DNA of 64,000 nucleotides from Paenibacillus sp. FSL R5-0517 (GCF_037974355.1 NZ_CP150235.1:6634001-6698000), one strand, 5' to 3'. Counted from the stretch's first letter, positions 52,807-61,848 are shown. Made by a program: numbers and translations. Notes: generated from the letters alone by a model not told the origin.

Positions 52807-53452
52807 ACGTAAAGTCACCTTATCTCTGGAAAAGAAAAAAGTTGATCCTTTACAGGCACGTGTAGCCGTTGTTTTCGATGCATCCGGTTCCATGTTCAAT
52901 CTATACCGCAGTGGCATTGTGCAAGAAGCCTTTGAACGTATACTCGCCGTTGCGGCAGCGTTTGACGACAATGGCGAGTTGGATGTCTGGTTCTTTGCGG
53001 ATGATTTTATGCGTGCGCCAAGTGTAACAGCCAAAGATTACAAGGATTACATTGTTCGCACGTATGTTCTCGGACGTAGGGGCTTCGGAAACAATGAACC
53101 CAAGGTAATGGAAGATGTTATTCGTAAGTATACGGTGGAAGAGCCTAATGCACATATCCCAACCTACATTATCTTTTTCAGCGATGGAGGTGTGGATAAA
53201 GAAAGCAAAATCACACAGCTTATTACCGAAAGCTCGCACAAAAACCTGTTCTGGCAGTTTGTTGGCCTGGGACGGTCCTATTATGGAGTATTGGAAAAAT
53301 TGGATGACATGCCTGGACGCTTCATAGATAACGCCGACTTTTTTGCCTTGGACGATTTCTCCAAGATCAGTGATGAAGAGCTATATGATCGGCTTCTGAA
53401 TGAATTTCCAGGCTGGATCAAAGAAGCTCGGGCCAAAGGGATTCTGGCCTAA
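52775..53452 (+). CDS. VWA domain protein, C-terminal half of the split TerF-like gene
   Basis: The frame holds DLLERKVTLSLEKKKVDPL, then a von Willebrand A domain with the MIDAS motif DASGSM. It continues DVWFFADDFMRAPS, DVIRKYT..HIPTYIIFFSDGG and NLFWQFVGLGRSYYGVLEKLDD, as in TerF-type proteins. No start codon with an SD exists near the beginning; GTG 52775 is a guess and the frame is open from TTG 52685. It overlaps the TerD frame in the +1 register. See the TerD entry for the one-base explanation. A terminator follows. Confidence 0.7.
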   Translation: MLKLTKIDLLERKVTLSLEKKKVDPLQARVAVVFDASGSMFNLYRSGIVQEAFERILAVAAAFDDNGELDVWFFADDFMRAPSVTAKDYKDYIVRTYVLGRRGFGNNEPKVMEDVIRKYTVEEPNAHIPTYIIFFSDGGVDKESKITQLITESSHKNLFWQFVGLGRSYYGVLEKLDDMPGRFIDNADFFALDDFSKISDEELYDRLLNEFPGWIKEARAKGILA

Positions 53453-53503
53453 ACTTCCGATCACATCATCCACGATATCAAGATGAACGAACTCCAATTC
53501 ATG

Positions 53504-53542
53504 AAAAACGTTGCCAGTGAATACCTCGCTGACAGCGTTTTT
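53504..53542 (+). terminator. Terminator after the TerD/VWA gene
   Basis: AAAAACGTTGCCAG (53504-53517) pairs with CTGACAGCGTTTTT (53529-53542), with one G-U and one mismatch, followed by CTTTTTAC. Confidence 0.75.
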
Positions 53543-53585
53543 CTTTTTACTTTACCACTTTCGAACTACTCACCACTTATCATTC

Positions 53586-54401
53586 TCAGGCTTTCGCTTT
53601 TTCTGGTTTACCACCCTTGGAACGCGGACGAAGCATACCACCCACAATTCGCAACATCAACTTGCGTGGCACGAGACGAGTGAACTGCGCTGTCCAATAA
53701 TTACCGGACCCCGGCACAGCGTAGGGTTTGCCTGATTCCAGTGCCCTCATGGCCACGGCTACGACATGCTCAGGTGTATCACGTTTGCCCACAGAAGCTT
53801 CTTCCGCACCCACGATATCAAAGAACGAAGTCTCGGTTGAGCCCGGACATAGCGCTAAGAACTGAACGCCACGCTTCCTGTTTTCTTCGTATAATGCCTC
53901 GGTAAAAGAAAGTACAAATGCCTTTGTCGCTCCATACACAGCCATATACGGATCAGGTTGAAAGGCAGCCGTCGACGAGACATTAATGACAGCACCCTTT
54001 TGCTTCTGCAACATGCCTGGTAAGAAAAGATGTGTCATATTGGTCACGGCCAACACGTTTAACATAATCTCGTCCTGTTGCCTTGAACCATCCACCTGTT
54101 CAAAACAGCCATGGGTAGCGAATCCAGCATTGTTAATCAATATATCGATGTGTATGCCCCGATTCTGGCATTCCTCATATACATTCTGAGGTGCATGGAC
54201 TTGCGACAAATCCGATACGATCACCTCAGCCTTTACTTGATATGTACGCTCTATTCGTTCTGCCAATTGAATCAGTTTGGTCTCTGTTCTGGCCACGAGC
54301 ACAATATTTCTACCCTTGGAAGCCATTTCAAGTGCAAAAACTTCCCCAATACCTGATGATGCGCCTGTAATAAGTGCCCATTGTTGTTGATCCTTTAACA
54401 T
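53586..54401 (-). CDS. Short-chain dehydrogenase (DltE/YqjQ-like)
   Basis: 271 residues. SDR motifs: ITGASSGIGEVFALEMA, VARTETKLIQL, NNAGFATHG, Ser in NVSSTAAF and YGATKAF. The C-terminal extension ends in a basic tail (RLVPRKLMLRIVGGMLRPRSKGGKPEKAKA), common in this group. It is transcribed away from the TetR regulator at 54710, its probable controller. Substrate unknown. Confidence 0.88.
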   Translation of the reverse strand: MLKDQQQWALITGASSGIGEVFALEMASKGRNIVLVARTETKLIQLAERIERTYQVKAEVIVSDLSQVHAPQNVYEECQNRGIHIDILINNAGFATHGCFEQVDGSRQQDEIMLNVLAVTNMTHLFLPGMLQKQKGAVINVSSTAAFQPDPYMAVYGATKAFVLSFTEALYEENRKRGVQFLALCPGSTETSFFDIVGAEEASVGKRDTPEHVVAVAMRALESGKPYAVPGSGNYWTAQFTRLVPRKLMLRIVGGMLRPRSKGGKPEKAKA

Positions 54402-54426
54402 CTCTCATCCACCCTCTACACATGAT

Positions 54427-54461
54427 TGAAACATTTGTTTTCATATGGAAACAACGTTTCC
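54427..54461. promoter_or_regulatory. Two GAAAC/GTTTC inverted repeats (candidate TetR operators)
   Basis: TGAAACATTTGTTTTCA (54427-54443) and GGAAACAACGTTTCC (54447-54461) have related arms around 3-5 base centres. They lie 26-60 bases before the SDR start in the SDR-TetR divergent region, fitting a TetR operator pair. Confidence 0.5.
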
Positions 54462-54524
54462 CAATGGAATCATCGTAATCTAAATTCATGAAACTGTCAA
54501 ATACATTTGTTAAACTTGGATCTT

Positions 54525-54546
54525 GAGCGGTGTGCGAGCGGTGTGC
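54525..54546. repeat. Exact tandem duplication of an 11-bp unit
   Basis: GAGCGGTGTGC occurs twice in a row. A reverse copy of its core (CACACCGC) lies at 54641-54648, just before the TetR gene. The rest of the 308-base divergent region (54402-54709) has no gene. Confidence 0.6.
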
Positions 54547-54709
54547 CTCCTTACTGGATTCGGATTAAATTGACGTTATCCGACGTAAAACAGTAGAATG
54601 ACCATAAGAAAAAAATATATCGACGTACTTTCATAGAAGACACACCGCATTTAAGCTGAAGTTTTTCTATACAAAAACAACAACAATACGGTTATGAGGA
54701 TGAAAATCA

Positions 54710-55369
54710 ATGAAGGATCTTAATTCGGGTTCCACGGAATCTGCACATACGGTAACAACTTTTCAGGAAGCCAGACTCCAGCACTCGGATAATTTGCGGC
54801 AAAATATTGTGCATGCTGCTGCTGCTTTACTGCAAGAGCATGGACCGGAAGCCGTCACGGTACGCCGTGTAGCTGAACGCATGGAGTGCTCCACCAAAAT
54901 CATATATAACCTTTTTGGCAAAAAAGAAGGGTTAGCCAAGCATTTATATTTAGAGGGTTGCTCTCTCATGGCCCAGCGGTTTGAAGCTATGCCTCGGCAT
55001 GAATCGTTCGAACAATATTTCCGGGATCTGGCCCACGTCTACTGGGACTTCGGCATTTCACAATCCAGCTTCTATCAGCTGATGTTTGGAGGGTCTTTTT
55101 CCGAATTCAAACCGGATGGAGAGACTTTGCAGGGAACAGCGACTGCACTGAAGCAAGTATCTGCCTTGGTTGAGGTAGCCATTGAACAGGGAATGCTTCA
55201 GGTGCAAGATCCCTTGCTTGCGGTACGAATGATCTGGGCTCCCTTACACGGTGTTATTCATCTGTACCTGGGAGGCCATATTGAGAGCGAGGAAGCTGCC
55301 AAAACGCTCTATGATCATACGGTGTCCATGGTTATCCACTCCCTTGTCAGTACATCTGCGAGTGAATAA
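54710..55369 (+). CDS. TetR-family transcriptional regulator
   Basis: 219 residues. A TetR helix-turn-helix fills about 20-68 (LRQNIVHAAAALLQEHGPEAVTVRRVAERMECSTKIIYNLFGKKEGL). The ligand domain has the WHG-type end (VRMIWAPLHGVIHLYLGG). GAGGATG lies 9 bases before the ATG. It is divergent from the SDR gene with inverted repeats between, so it probably represses that gene and itself. Confidence 0.9.
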   Translation: MKDLNSGSTESAHTVTTFQEARLQHSDNLRQNIVHAAAALLQEHGPEAVTVRRVAERMECSTKIIYNLFGKKEGLAKHLYLEGCSLMAQRFEAMPRHESFEQYFRDLAHVYWDFGISQSSFYQLMFGGSFSEFKPDGETLQGTATALKQVSALVEVAIEQGMLQVQDPLLAVRMIWAPLHGVIHLYLGGHIESEEAAKTLYDHTVSMVIHSLVSTSASE

Positions 55370-55413
55370 GCATGTGATCTGTACTTTATAGAGAGTTTCG
55401 GCAAACAAATGAA

Positions 55414-55459
55414 AAAGGAGCAGGTCCAATGGCTTAATCTGCCGAGGACGTGCTCCTTT
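55414..55459. terminator. Terminator between converging TetR and LLM genes
   Basis: AAAGGAGCA (55414-55422) pairs with TGCTCCTTT (55451-55459), with an inner GGTCC/GGACG-type extension. Confidence 0.75.
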
Positions 55460-55477
55460 ATTTGGTTCACTCTGTGT

Positions 55478-56530
55478 TTACTGGTTCTCCGCTTCCCAAC
55501 GTGCAATTTCCTTGCGCACAATTGGAGCGACTTCTTTACCGAGCAATTCGATCGCTCTCATCACCTCGTTATGCGGCATGGTGCCGAGAGGGGTGTGCAA
55601 CATGAAACGGGTAATTCCGACTTCTTTACGCAGATAGATAATCTTCTGAGCTACCGTCTCCACATCACCTACATACAATGCACCTTCAAGGCTGCGCGCC
55701 GCATCAAATGTCGCACGGCTGTAATGTCCCCAGCCACGTTCACGGCCCAACATGTTCATGACCGCTTGAGCTGGCGGGAAGAATTTCTCCACCGCTTCGT
55801 CTGTTGTATCGGCAATGAAGCCGTGAGAGTGAGAAGCGACTGTCAGCTTGGAAGCATCATGTCCCGCGTGAGCAGCTGCTTTTTTGTACAGCTCCACCAG
55901 TGGTGCGAATTGCACCGGACGGCCACCAATAATGGCAAGCACCAGTGGCAAACCAAGCAGTCCTGCACGAACAACCGATTCCTGATTACCACCACTGCCG
56001 ATCCATACCGGAAGTTTTTCCTGTACCGGGCGCGGGTAGATGCCCAGATTGTTAAAGGAAGGACGGTGTTTGCCTTCCCAGGTTACTTTTTCCGAATCAC
56101 GCAGCTTGAGCAGCAAATCCAGTTTCTCGTCGAATAGTTCATCATAATCATTCAAATCATAGCCGAACAGTGGGAACGATTCGATAAATGATCCCCGCCC
56201 TGCCATAATCTCTGCACGACCGTTCGAAATGCCATCCAGTGTCGCAAAATCCTGATATACCCGTACCGGATCATGCGATGACAGCACCGTTACTGCACTG
56301 GTCAAACGAATATTCTTGGTCTGTGATGCTGCGGCCGCCAGAATGACAGCTGGGGATGAAGCGGCATAGTCAGCACGATGATGTTCCCCCACGCCATATA
56401 CATCCAGACCTACCTGATCTGCCAAAACAATCTCTTCAACAACATCGCGAATACGCTGCGCATGACTGATTAGCTCTCCTGTTTTTACATCCGGATTCGT
56501 CTCCACAAATGTACTAATTCCGATTTCCAT
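55478..56530 (-). CDS. LLM-class flavin-dependent oxidoreductase
   Basis: Bacterial luciferase-like monooxygenase of 350 residues from ATG 56530 (AAGGAGGAACAGACA in front). Family signs: IGISTFVETNPD, VGLDVYGVGEHHRADYAASSPAVILAAAASQT, LTSAVTVLSSHDPVRVYQDFATLD, AGRGSFIESFPLFG and PVWIGSGGNQESVVRAG. It probably uses reduced FMN supplied by a separate reductase. Substrate unknown. Confidence 0.9.
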   Translation of the reverse strand: MEIGISTFVETNPDVKTGELISHAQRIRDVVEEIVLADQVGLDVYGVGEHHRADYAASSPAVILAAAASQTKNIRLTSAVTVLSSHDPVRVYQDFATLDGISNGRAEIMAGRGSFIESFPLFGYDLNDYDELFDEKLDLLLKLRDSEKVTWEGKHRPSFNNLGIYPRPVQEKLPVWIGSGGNQESVVRAGLLGLPLVLAIIGGRPVQFAPLVELYKKAAAHAGHDASKLTVASHSHGFIADTTDEAVEKFFPPAQAVMNMLGRERGWGHYSRATFDAARSLEGALYVGDVETVAQKIIYLRKEVGITRFMLHTPLGTMPHNEVMRAIELLGKEVAPIVRKEIARWEAENQ

Positions 56531-56637
56531 TGTCTGTTCCTCCTTGGTATGAAGCGATCCGTCGTTCATCTAACCTATTGTAAGTAGATCACCTTTTGTT
56601 ATGTATCTTAATATTGAACTATTTTGATAAAAAACAC

Positions 56638-56665
56638 AAGTACCCCTTGTTTCCAGGGGGTACTT
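56638..56665 (-). terminator. Terminator after the retropepsin-like gene
   Basis: AAGTACCCC (56638-56646) pairs exactly with GGGGTACTT (56657-56665). On the minus strand GTGTTTTTTATC follows. Confidence 0.85.
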
Positions 56666-56684
56666 TTATGCTTATTTTCAATAA

Positions 56685-57071
56685 TTATGGCTTGTCTATA
56701 CTAAGTTCCATGAGATTGGCATTAATTACAACACCGGCCTGTCGCATGAAATTGAATCCCAAAATTCCGTCAATCTCCAAACCATAATCCATATTTCCTA
56801 TTTCAATCTGAAAGTTATTGAGCGTTGTTCCATCCACAGTTATAGAATCCAGAGACTTGGTATAAACATACTCTATACCTCCTACGCCTCTAATAATATC
56901 AACGAGATCATCCTCTTCAGGAACCATCCCTACTTCTCGAACTGTATCTGCATTTAACAACGTACTTGCTGACCCGGTATCCAAAAGGACTCTTTCTAAA
57001 TGAAGTACTTCTCCTCTAAACTCAAGTTCTATGTTTATAAAGGGTAGACCGTAAATCTCTGAAATTTTCAT
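56685..57071 (-). CDS. Retropepsin-like aspartic protease domain protein
   Basis: 128 residues, one retropepsin lobe: LPFINIELEFRGE, catalytic LLDTGSASTLL with Asp31, then IRGVGGIEYVYTKSLDSI (flap-like) and DGILGFNFMRQAGVVIN (hydrophobic-hydrophobic-Gly motif before the end). Such a monomer must dimerise to form an active site. No signal peptide, so it is cytoplasmic. Its ATG overlaps the TGA of the 85-residue gene upstream, so the two are co-translated. Target unknown. Confidence 0.85.
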   Translation of the reverse strand: MKISEIYGLPFINIELEFRGEVLHLERVLLDTGSASTLLNADTVREVGMVPEEDDLVDIIRGVGGIEYVYTKSLDSITVDGTTLNNFQIEIGNMDYGLEIDGILGFNFMRQAGVVINANLMELSIDKP

Positions 57072-57325
57072 CGGAGGCCTCTTATGCCAATATATCGTTC
57101 TCTTGCAATAACCTTTGGACGTGAAGTGTGAAAAAAGCAGTATTCCCGTCTGGGATCTTCCTGATGTAATTCACCATAACGTTTTAATGCCTCTGTAGAA
57201 TCATCAAATGAATCAATCACTGCCATCTCTTCAATGTAACGCTGGCCTTCACTAGAGTACGCCTTGGTTGCCTCAAAAACGACCCATTCATTAGGGAATC
57301 GCTCCTGAACTTCCTTCCATTGCAT
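57068..57325 (-). CDS. 85-residue protein coupled to the retropepsin-like gene, unrecognised
   Basis: Begins MQWKEVQERFPNEWVVFEAT, has YIEEMAVIDSFDDSTEALKRYGELH and ends RREYCFFHTSRPKVIARERYIGIRGLR. The overall pattern is alpha/beta and soluble. GGAGGTG precedes the ATG. I do not know a function. The 4-base overlap with the retropepsin gene suggests it is its partner or substrate. Confidence 0.75.
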   Translation of the reverse strand: MQWKEVQERFPNEWVVFEATKAYSSEGQRYIEEMAVIDSFDDSTEALKRYGELHQEDPRREYCFFHTSRPKVIARERYIGIRGLR

Positions 57326-57434
57326 AGTGACACCTCCAGAACATTAGATACAAATATTATATCATGTGCAAACAGCATTCCACGGGATGACATTCTAAAT
57401 TAGATACTTTTTTAGATCATTTCTGGTAAATCCA

Positions 57435-58247
57435 TTATTTCTTCCTTCCAATGTACAACAGGTGAGACGAGATACCCAAAATGGAAGGGTCTTTGGCGGC
57501 TTCAATCATATATTGAATAAGTTCATCATACTCGCCACGTTCTTTCCAGTGTTGTTGCTGCTCGTCCGTAAGCATGGCTCTAAGGCTGGATGAACCAATG
57601 AAATCAACGGTTTCAAATCCTTGTTGCTCCATGAAGGGCATAACGTCCTGAATATTAAAATAATATGCCCCCGTAAATCGTCCTTGATCCTGATGATCGA
57701 ATATACCCTTCTCCACAAAAGAACGAATTGCTGCCATGTTATCATTCGGTTTCCAATGCTGCGGGGATTGCAGCGAATTGATACTCATGCGCATACGGCT
57801 TTGCATCGCTACAAATACCACGCCTCCTCGCTTGGTCACCCGATACAACTCCCGTACAGCAGCCGTTCGCTCCTCCTCTGTCTGCAGATGATATAACGGC
57901 CCCAGCATAAGGGAAGCATCATACGTCTCGTCAGCCATACCGGAGAGCGAAGTGGCATCGAGAACATGGAATCCATCGAATTGCTGTGTCAAACCGAACT
58001 CCTGAGCCTTTTGCCGTGCAGTATCCACGGAGGACGGTGTCAGATCCGATAAAGTGACCTGGTACCCCAGTCTCGCCAGTTCCATGGCATATTTTCCCGG
58101 TCCAGCCCCATTATCCAGAATATGACCGGTAGCGGGGAGACACTCCTTGATGTAATGCATGTTAATGATGAACTCAATCGGTTCCCGCTCCAGTCTCCCC
58201 CACTCATCAAACCTCGAATAATATTCAATAATGTGATCTCTCTTCAT
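57435..58247 (-). CDS. Class I SAM-dependent methyltransferase
   Basis: 270 residues from ATG 58247. SAM motifs: ATGHILDNGAGPGKYAMELARLGY (motif I), VTLSDLTPSSVDTARQKA, and YDASLMLGPLYHLQTEEERTAAVRELYRVTKRGGVVFVA (motifs IV-VI). The N-terminal IIEYYSRFDEWGRLEREPIEF is typical of YxxB-like methyltransferases in Bacillales. Substrate unknown. Confidence 0.88.
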   Translation of the reverse strand: MKRDHIIEYYSRFDEWGRLEREPIEFIINMHYIKECLPATGHILDNGAGPGKYAMELARLGYQVTLSDLTPSSVDTARQKAQEFGLTQQFDGFHVLDATSLSGMADETYDASLMLGPLYHLQTEEERTAAVRELYRVTKRGGVVFVAMQSRMRMSINSLQSPQHWKPNDNMAAIRSFVEKGIFDHQDQGRFTGAYYFNIQDVMPFMEQQGFETVDFIGSSSLRAMLTDEQQQHWKERGEYDELIQYMIEAAKDPSILGISSHLLYIGRKK

Positions 58248-58346
58248 CGCTCTGACACCTGCCTTTTTATATGTAGAGCACTCAACCATATTCAAAAATT
58301 AAATTCCAACCAGTATATATCTGCTAAATATTTCCTGTCAACCAAA

Positions 58347-58384
58347 AAACGTTCAATTCCCAATGTATGCAGAACTGAACGTTT
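58347..58384 (-). terminator. Terminator after phnA
   Basis: AAACGTTCA (58347-58355) pairs exactly with TGAACGTTT (58376-58384); on the minus strand TTT follows, giving six T in all. Confidence 0.85.
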
Positions 58385-58391
58385 CTCAATC

Positions 58392-58733
58392 TTATATTTT
58401 CTTCACAAACTCGGACTTCAACTTCATCGCACCGAAGCTGTCGATCTTGCAATCAATATCATGGTCCCCATCAATCAGGCGGATATTCTTCACCTTCGTG
58501 CCCTGCTTGACTACAAGCGAGCTACCTTTAACCTTCAGATCTTTAATAACCGTAACAGTATCACCATCATTCAGCACATTTCCGTTGGCATCACGGATTA
58601 CTTTCGCATCCTCTGCGTTCTCATTGTCTGCTTCCAAAGACCATTCATGTGCACACTCCGGGCATACCAGCAGGTTACCATCCTCGTACGTGTACTCCGA
58701 ATTACATTTCGGGCAGTTAGGCAAATTAGACAT
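58392..58733 (-). CDS. phnA: PhnA/YjdM family zinc-ribbon protein
   Basis: 113 residues. The zinc ribbon CPKCNSEYTYEDGNLLVCPEC (two CxxC pairs, about 7-27) is followed by the PhnA domain: DANGNVLNDGDTVTVIKDLKVKGSS, VKNIRLIDGDHDIDCKIDSFGAMKLKSEFVKK. The name comes from E. coli YjdM (PhnA); a true role in phosphonate use is not established. Confidence 0.94.
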   Translation of the reverse strand: MSNLPNCPKCNSEYTYEDGNLLVCPECAHEWSLEADNENAEDAKVIRDANGNVLNDGDTVTVIKDLKVKGSSLVVKQGTKVKNIRLIDGDHDIDCKIDSFGAMKLKSEFVKKI

Positions 58734-58976
58734 ATGTATTACTCTCCATTCTACGATCGGCTATCCAGCAAGTATACGGGATTTCGGCGGTATGTTCCAT
58801 ATGGTTGATCACTGCATGAATGAATTTAAACCAAATTTAAGGTTCATGCATCCCTCACTTTAAGGGTAACAACTTATGATGTAACTATCAGATATTCTCT
58901 ACACATACTTAAATCCTATCTATTTCTCTATGAGAGTTACTATATTTGATACCACATACCAAAGGAGTGCCTACTC

Positions 58977-60128
58977 ATGTCTCCCTATGTTTTTCCGGTG
59001 CAAACGGCTTTTTTCATCTTTGTTGTTGCGGCCATGTTCTTGCTGGTGCCGTGGCTGATCTATGGTTATCGCAAAGACGGCTTCTTCAGCTGGTCGCGGT
59101 TTGGCATCAGCTTTTCCTTTATCTTTTATATCCTGGCCGCCTATTGCCTCGTTATTCTCCCGTTCCCCACTACGCGAGATACCTGTGCGCAGCAAGCCGC
59201 TGACACGATCTACTACAATTTGGTTCCATTCACTTTTGTCAAAGACATCATGAAAGAAACACCCATTGTATGGTCTCAGCCATCCAGCTATATGGGTATG
59301 ATTCAGGGCAGAGCCTTTTTGCAAGTTCTATTTAACGTCCTGCTCCTTATGCCGCTGGGTGTATATATCCGTTATTTCTTTCAAAAGAGATCGTTCTGGA
59401 CGTATGCCCTGCTTGGTGGCTTCGGGCTTTCCTTATTTTTCGAGATCACCCAGATCACCGGATTCTACGGGTATTATAATTGCCCTTACCGTCTCTTCGA
59501 TGTAGATGATCTGTTATTGAATACTTCAGGAACGGTCATTGGATTCTTCACAGCGCCCATCCTGCTTGCTTTATTCCCATCGCGTGCAAGCATTCAGGCA
59601 AAGAGCGAGCAGATTGTGGAGCAAAATCGCGTGTATCCCGTACCACAACTGCTTGCATTGCTTATCGATGGTGCGGTAGTCGTGCTGATTAGCAATGTGT
59701 TGTCCATCTTCACCCCGTCCGATGTAATTCAAGGAGCATTGAATACATCCATTGCAATGGTCATTGTACTGTTCTTTATTCCATGGGTACGAAACGGAAT
59801 AACACCAGGCTCAGCTATTCTGCGCTTCCGTTATGTGAATCGCCAGAGTGGTTCACCGACCATGGAATCATTATTTAAAAGACTGCTCGCACTTTACACG
59901 CCTTGGTTCGTGATTACAATCATCCGCTGGGTCAATGATTATGCCTTCACCAGTAATGAGGATGTCATGCTCCGGCCTTATCAAATATGGCTTTCCCTCG
60001 GAACAGTCGGTGTCTATATGTTGGTCTACGCGGTGCTCTTTGTTCATGTCTTGATCGTGCTCTTCTCCCGTGGGAAACGTTCCTTCTACTTCGATGAGGT
60101 GTCCAACACGCAGGCCTCTCGTAAATAA
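58977..60128 (+). CDS. VanZ-like membrane protein with RDD domain
   Basis: 383 residues. The VanZ domain (about 1-205) has spans at the N-terminus, then YYNLVPFTFVKDI, VLFNVLLLMPLGVYIRYFF and SLFFEITQITGFYGYYNCPYRLFDVDDLLLNTSGTVIG. The RDD domain (about 220-370) begins PVPQLLALLIDGAVVVLI and has GITPGSAILRFRYVNRQSG. VanZ is linked to teicoplanin resistance in enterococci, but stand-alone homologues are common and unassigned. AAAGGAG precedes the ATG. Confidence 0.9.
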   Translation: MSPYVFPVQTAFFIFVVAAMFLLVPWLIYGYRKDGFFSWSRFGISFSFIFYILAAYCLVILPFPTTRDTCAQQAADTIYYNLVPFTFVKDIMKETPIVWSQPSSYMGMIQGRAFLQVLFNVLLLMPLGVYIRYFFQKRSFWTYALLGGFGLSLFFEITQITGFYGYYNCPYRLFDVDDLLLNTSGTVIGFFTAPILLALFPSRASIQAKSEQIVEQNRVYPVPQLLALLIDGAVVVLISNVLSIFTPSDVIQGALNTSIAMVIVLFFIPWVRNGITPGSAILRFRYVNRQSGSPTMESLFKRLLALYTPWFVITIIRWVNDYAFTSNEDVMLRPYQIWLSLGTVGVYMLVYAVLFVHVLIVLFSRGKRSFYFDEVSNTQASRK

Positions 60129-60204
60129 TGTTTGGAATATAACCATGCATGATTTTCCTTGAATCTCTTCTCACGTTCTGCTTCTTCAGCCGAATTAATT
60201 AATA

Positions 60205-60240
60205 AAAGAGGACGTTCATTCTGAGAATGAACTCCTCTTT
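60205..60240. terminator. Bidirectional terminator
   Basis: AAAGAGGA-(C)-GTTCATT pairs with AATGAAC-TCCTCTTT around CTGAG. It separates the converging VanZ-RDD and esterase genes. Confidence 0.9.
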
Positions 60241-60248
60241 GGTCTGAA

Positions 60249-61706
60249 TTATAAACCCAACAGCTCTCGCTTGGCTGCATCCGGATCATGCACAACTTCA
60301 ATCTCATGGTTAAAGATTAGTGTCGCACGATCCTGCTCGTATTCAGGCCAGCTTACACCAGCAACTTCAGGTTTGCCGTTCTTGGCAAAGGAAATCCAGG
60401 CATCCTGTACCTTGAGGGCAAGTGCCGCCGCAGCTTCATCCGGCTCCGCATTCATGAATTTGAGGACATGCAGTGTGTTAAACACAAAGAACATTTCGAT
60501 GCTGTGAATCGCTCTTTTTAACAAGGGATGTTCCGGCATGACCCAATCAAATCGATACATCCACACCGGGGCATACTTCTGCTGTGCACCAGCGTACTGT
60601 AGCGCTGAACGCCAGAAGAACATATCGGTCATGACCTGAGCTTGTCCATCAGCTGTTTTGGGATAACTGTCCGCGATGGCTGCCCGGTTCTCCAGATCTG
60701 GCGTCATAAAGTCTACGCCCTGCACCATATCGATCTCTTTTGAATACGGCACATGCGGCTGGATGAACAGTGCACCCTCGTGCAATGTCGTACCAATCAG
60801 CACAGGAATGTCCTGTGCCGAGCCTTCGCTCACCGCCTGTAGTGGCACTTGCGGAAGAGTCTCCCCGTCCAAGACAGGTTGGAACAATAAGGCCAGACCT
60901 GCCCCGCTCTGCTGTTTGACCTTTTCACCGGCTGCAATAATCTGCTCTACAGGGATTGTACTTAACTTCTGCAGATGATCCGGGTCCACCCCAAGAATCT
61001 TCAGCATGCCTTCCCGCAACGCTGAGGCTTGCTCTGCCGGCATGAACTGGGAAGCACCACTCTCCATAATTGCACGTTGGAAAAGTCCTTTGGCCGATGG
61101 CATCGCCATCAGTGCCGCAATACTCATGCTGCCTGCCGATTCGCCGAACACCGTTACTTGATCCGGGTTACCACCAAAAGCAGAGATATTATCCTTCACC
61201 CACTGTAATGCCGCCACCTGATCCAGCAGACCTGCATTGGATACATATGAATCACCTAATGGAGCCATATGGAGGAAACCCAAAGGTCCCAGTCGGTAAT
61301 TGATCGTGACAACGATGACGTCGCCCCGTACCGCTAACTGTGTACCATCATACATGGGTTGACTGCCCGAACCGGATACGAAGGAACCGCCGTGAATCCA
61401 GACCATGACCGGCAATGATAGTTCTGCCTTTTCCCCAGGAGCCCATATATTCAGATATAAACTATCTTCTGACTCATTCGGTAGTTCTGTCAGGCCTTCA
61501 GGTTGATGATTCCGAGGTTGTATATTCTCAGGCCCAAATTGCGTAGCCTGTCTGATTCCATCCCATGACTCGGGTTGTACCGGAGCCTTGAACCGCAACT
61601 CACCTACCGGGGGTTTCGCATAAGGGATGCCCTTCCATACACTTGCACCGTGCAAAAGCTCGCCTTGAACTGTACCATATTTCGTTTGAACCTGAAGTTC
61701 TCTCAT
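60249..61706 (-). CDS. pnbA: Type B carboxylesterase (para-nitrobenzyl esterase type)
   Basis: Hydrolyses carboxylic esters in the cytoplasm. The 485 residues (Bacillus PnbA 489) carry YGTVQGELLHGASVWKGIPYAKPPVGELRFKAP, EDSLYLNIWAP, the oxyanion HGGSF and FGESAGSMS with nucleophile Ser190. The third triad residue lies near HVPYSKE/LLKRAIHSIEM and was not fixed. ATG 61706 follows GAGGAAG; the frame is open to 61796 without an SD. Confidence 0.92.
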   Translation of the reverse strand: MRELQVQTKYGTVQGELLHGASVWKGIPYAKPPVGELRFKAPVQPESWDGIRQATQFGPENIQPRNHQPEGLTELPNESEDSLYLNIWAPGEKAELSLPVMVWIHGGSFVSGSGSQPMYDGTQLAVRGDVIVVTINYRLGPLGFLHMAPLGDSYVSNAGLLDQVAALQWVKDNISAFGGNPDQVTVFGESAGSMSIAALMAMPSAKGLFQRAIMESGASQFMPAEQASALREGMLKILGVDPDHLQKLSTIPVEQIIAAGEKVKQQSGAGLALLFQPVLDGETLPQVPLQAVSEGSAQDIPVLIGTTLHEGALFIQPHVPYSKEIDMVQGVDFMTPDLENRAAIADSYPKTADGQAQVMTDMFFWRSALQYAGAQQKYAPVWMYRFDWVMPEHPLLKRAIHSIEMFFVFNTLHVLKFMNAEPDEAAAALALKVQDAWISFAKNGKPEVAGVSWPEYEQDRATLIFNHEIEVVHDPDAAKRELLGL

Positions 61707-61831
61707 GCCGCTTCTACTTCCTCTCCGTGAATAGGTTGGACTATTGCTGATTACGTTATGTGTACTTATTTGAGTATAGTTTGTACACCCACCCATTTAC
61801 AACTTTACCCAACTCTATACATTCCTACTAC

Positions 61832-61845
61832 GTTTCACGTGGAAC
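61832..61845. promoter_or_regulatory. parS: parS-like site (Spo0J/ParB binding)
   Basis: GTTTCACGTGGAAC equals the 14-base core of the Bacillus parS consensus TGTTNCACGTGAAACA when read on the minus strand (GTTCCACGTGAAAC). Only the outermost base on each side differs. It lies between the esterase and the metallophosphoesterase. parS sites cluster near the chromosome origin. Confidence 0.7.
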
Positions 61846-61848
61846 TTT

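Noticed and set aside
55409..56137. 242-codon plus-strand frame
   Set aside because: Shadow of the LLM oxidoreductase gene; begins in a terminator.
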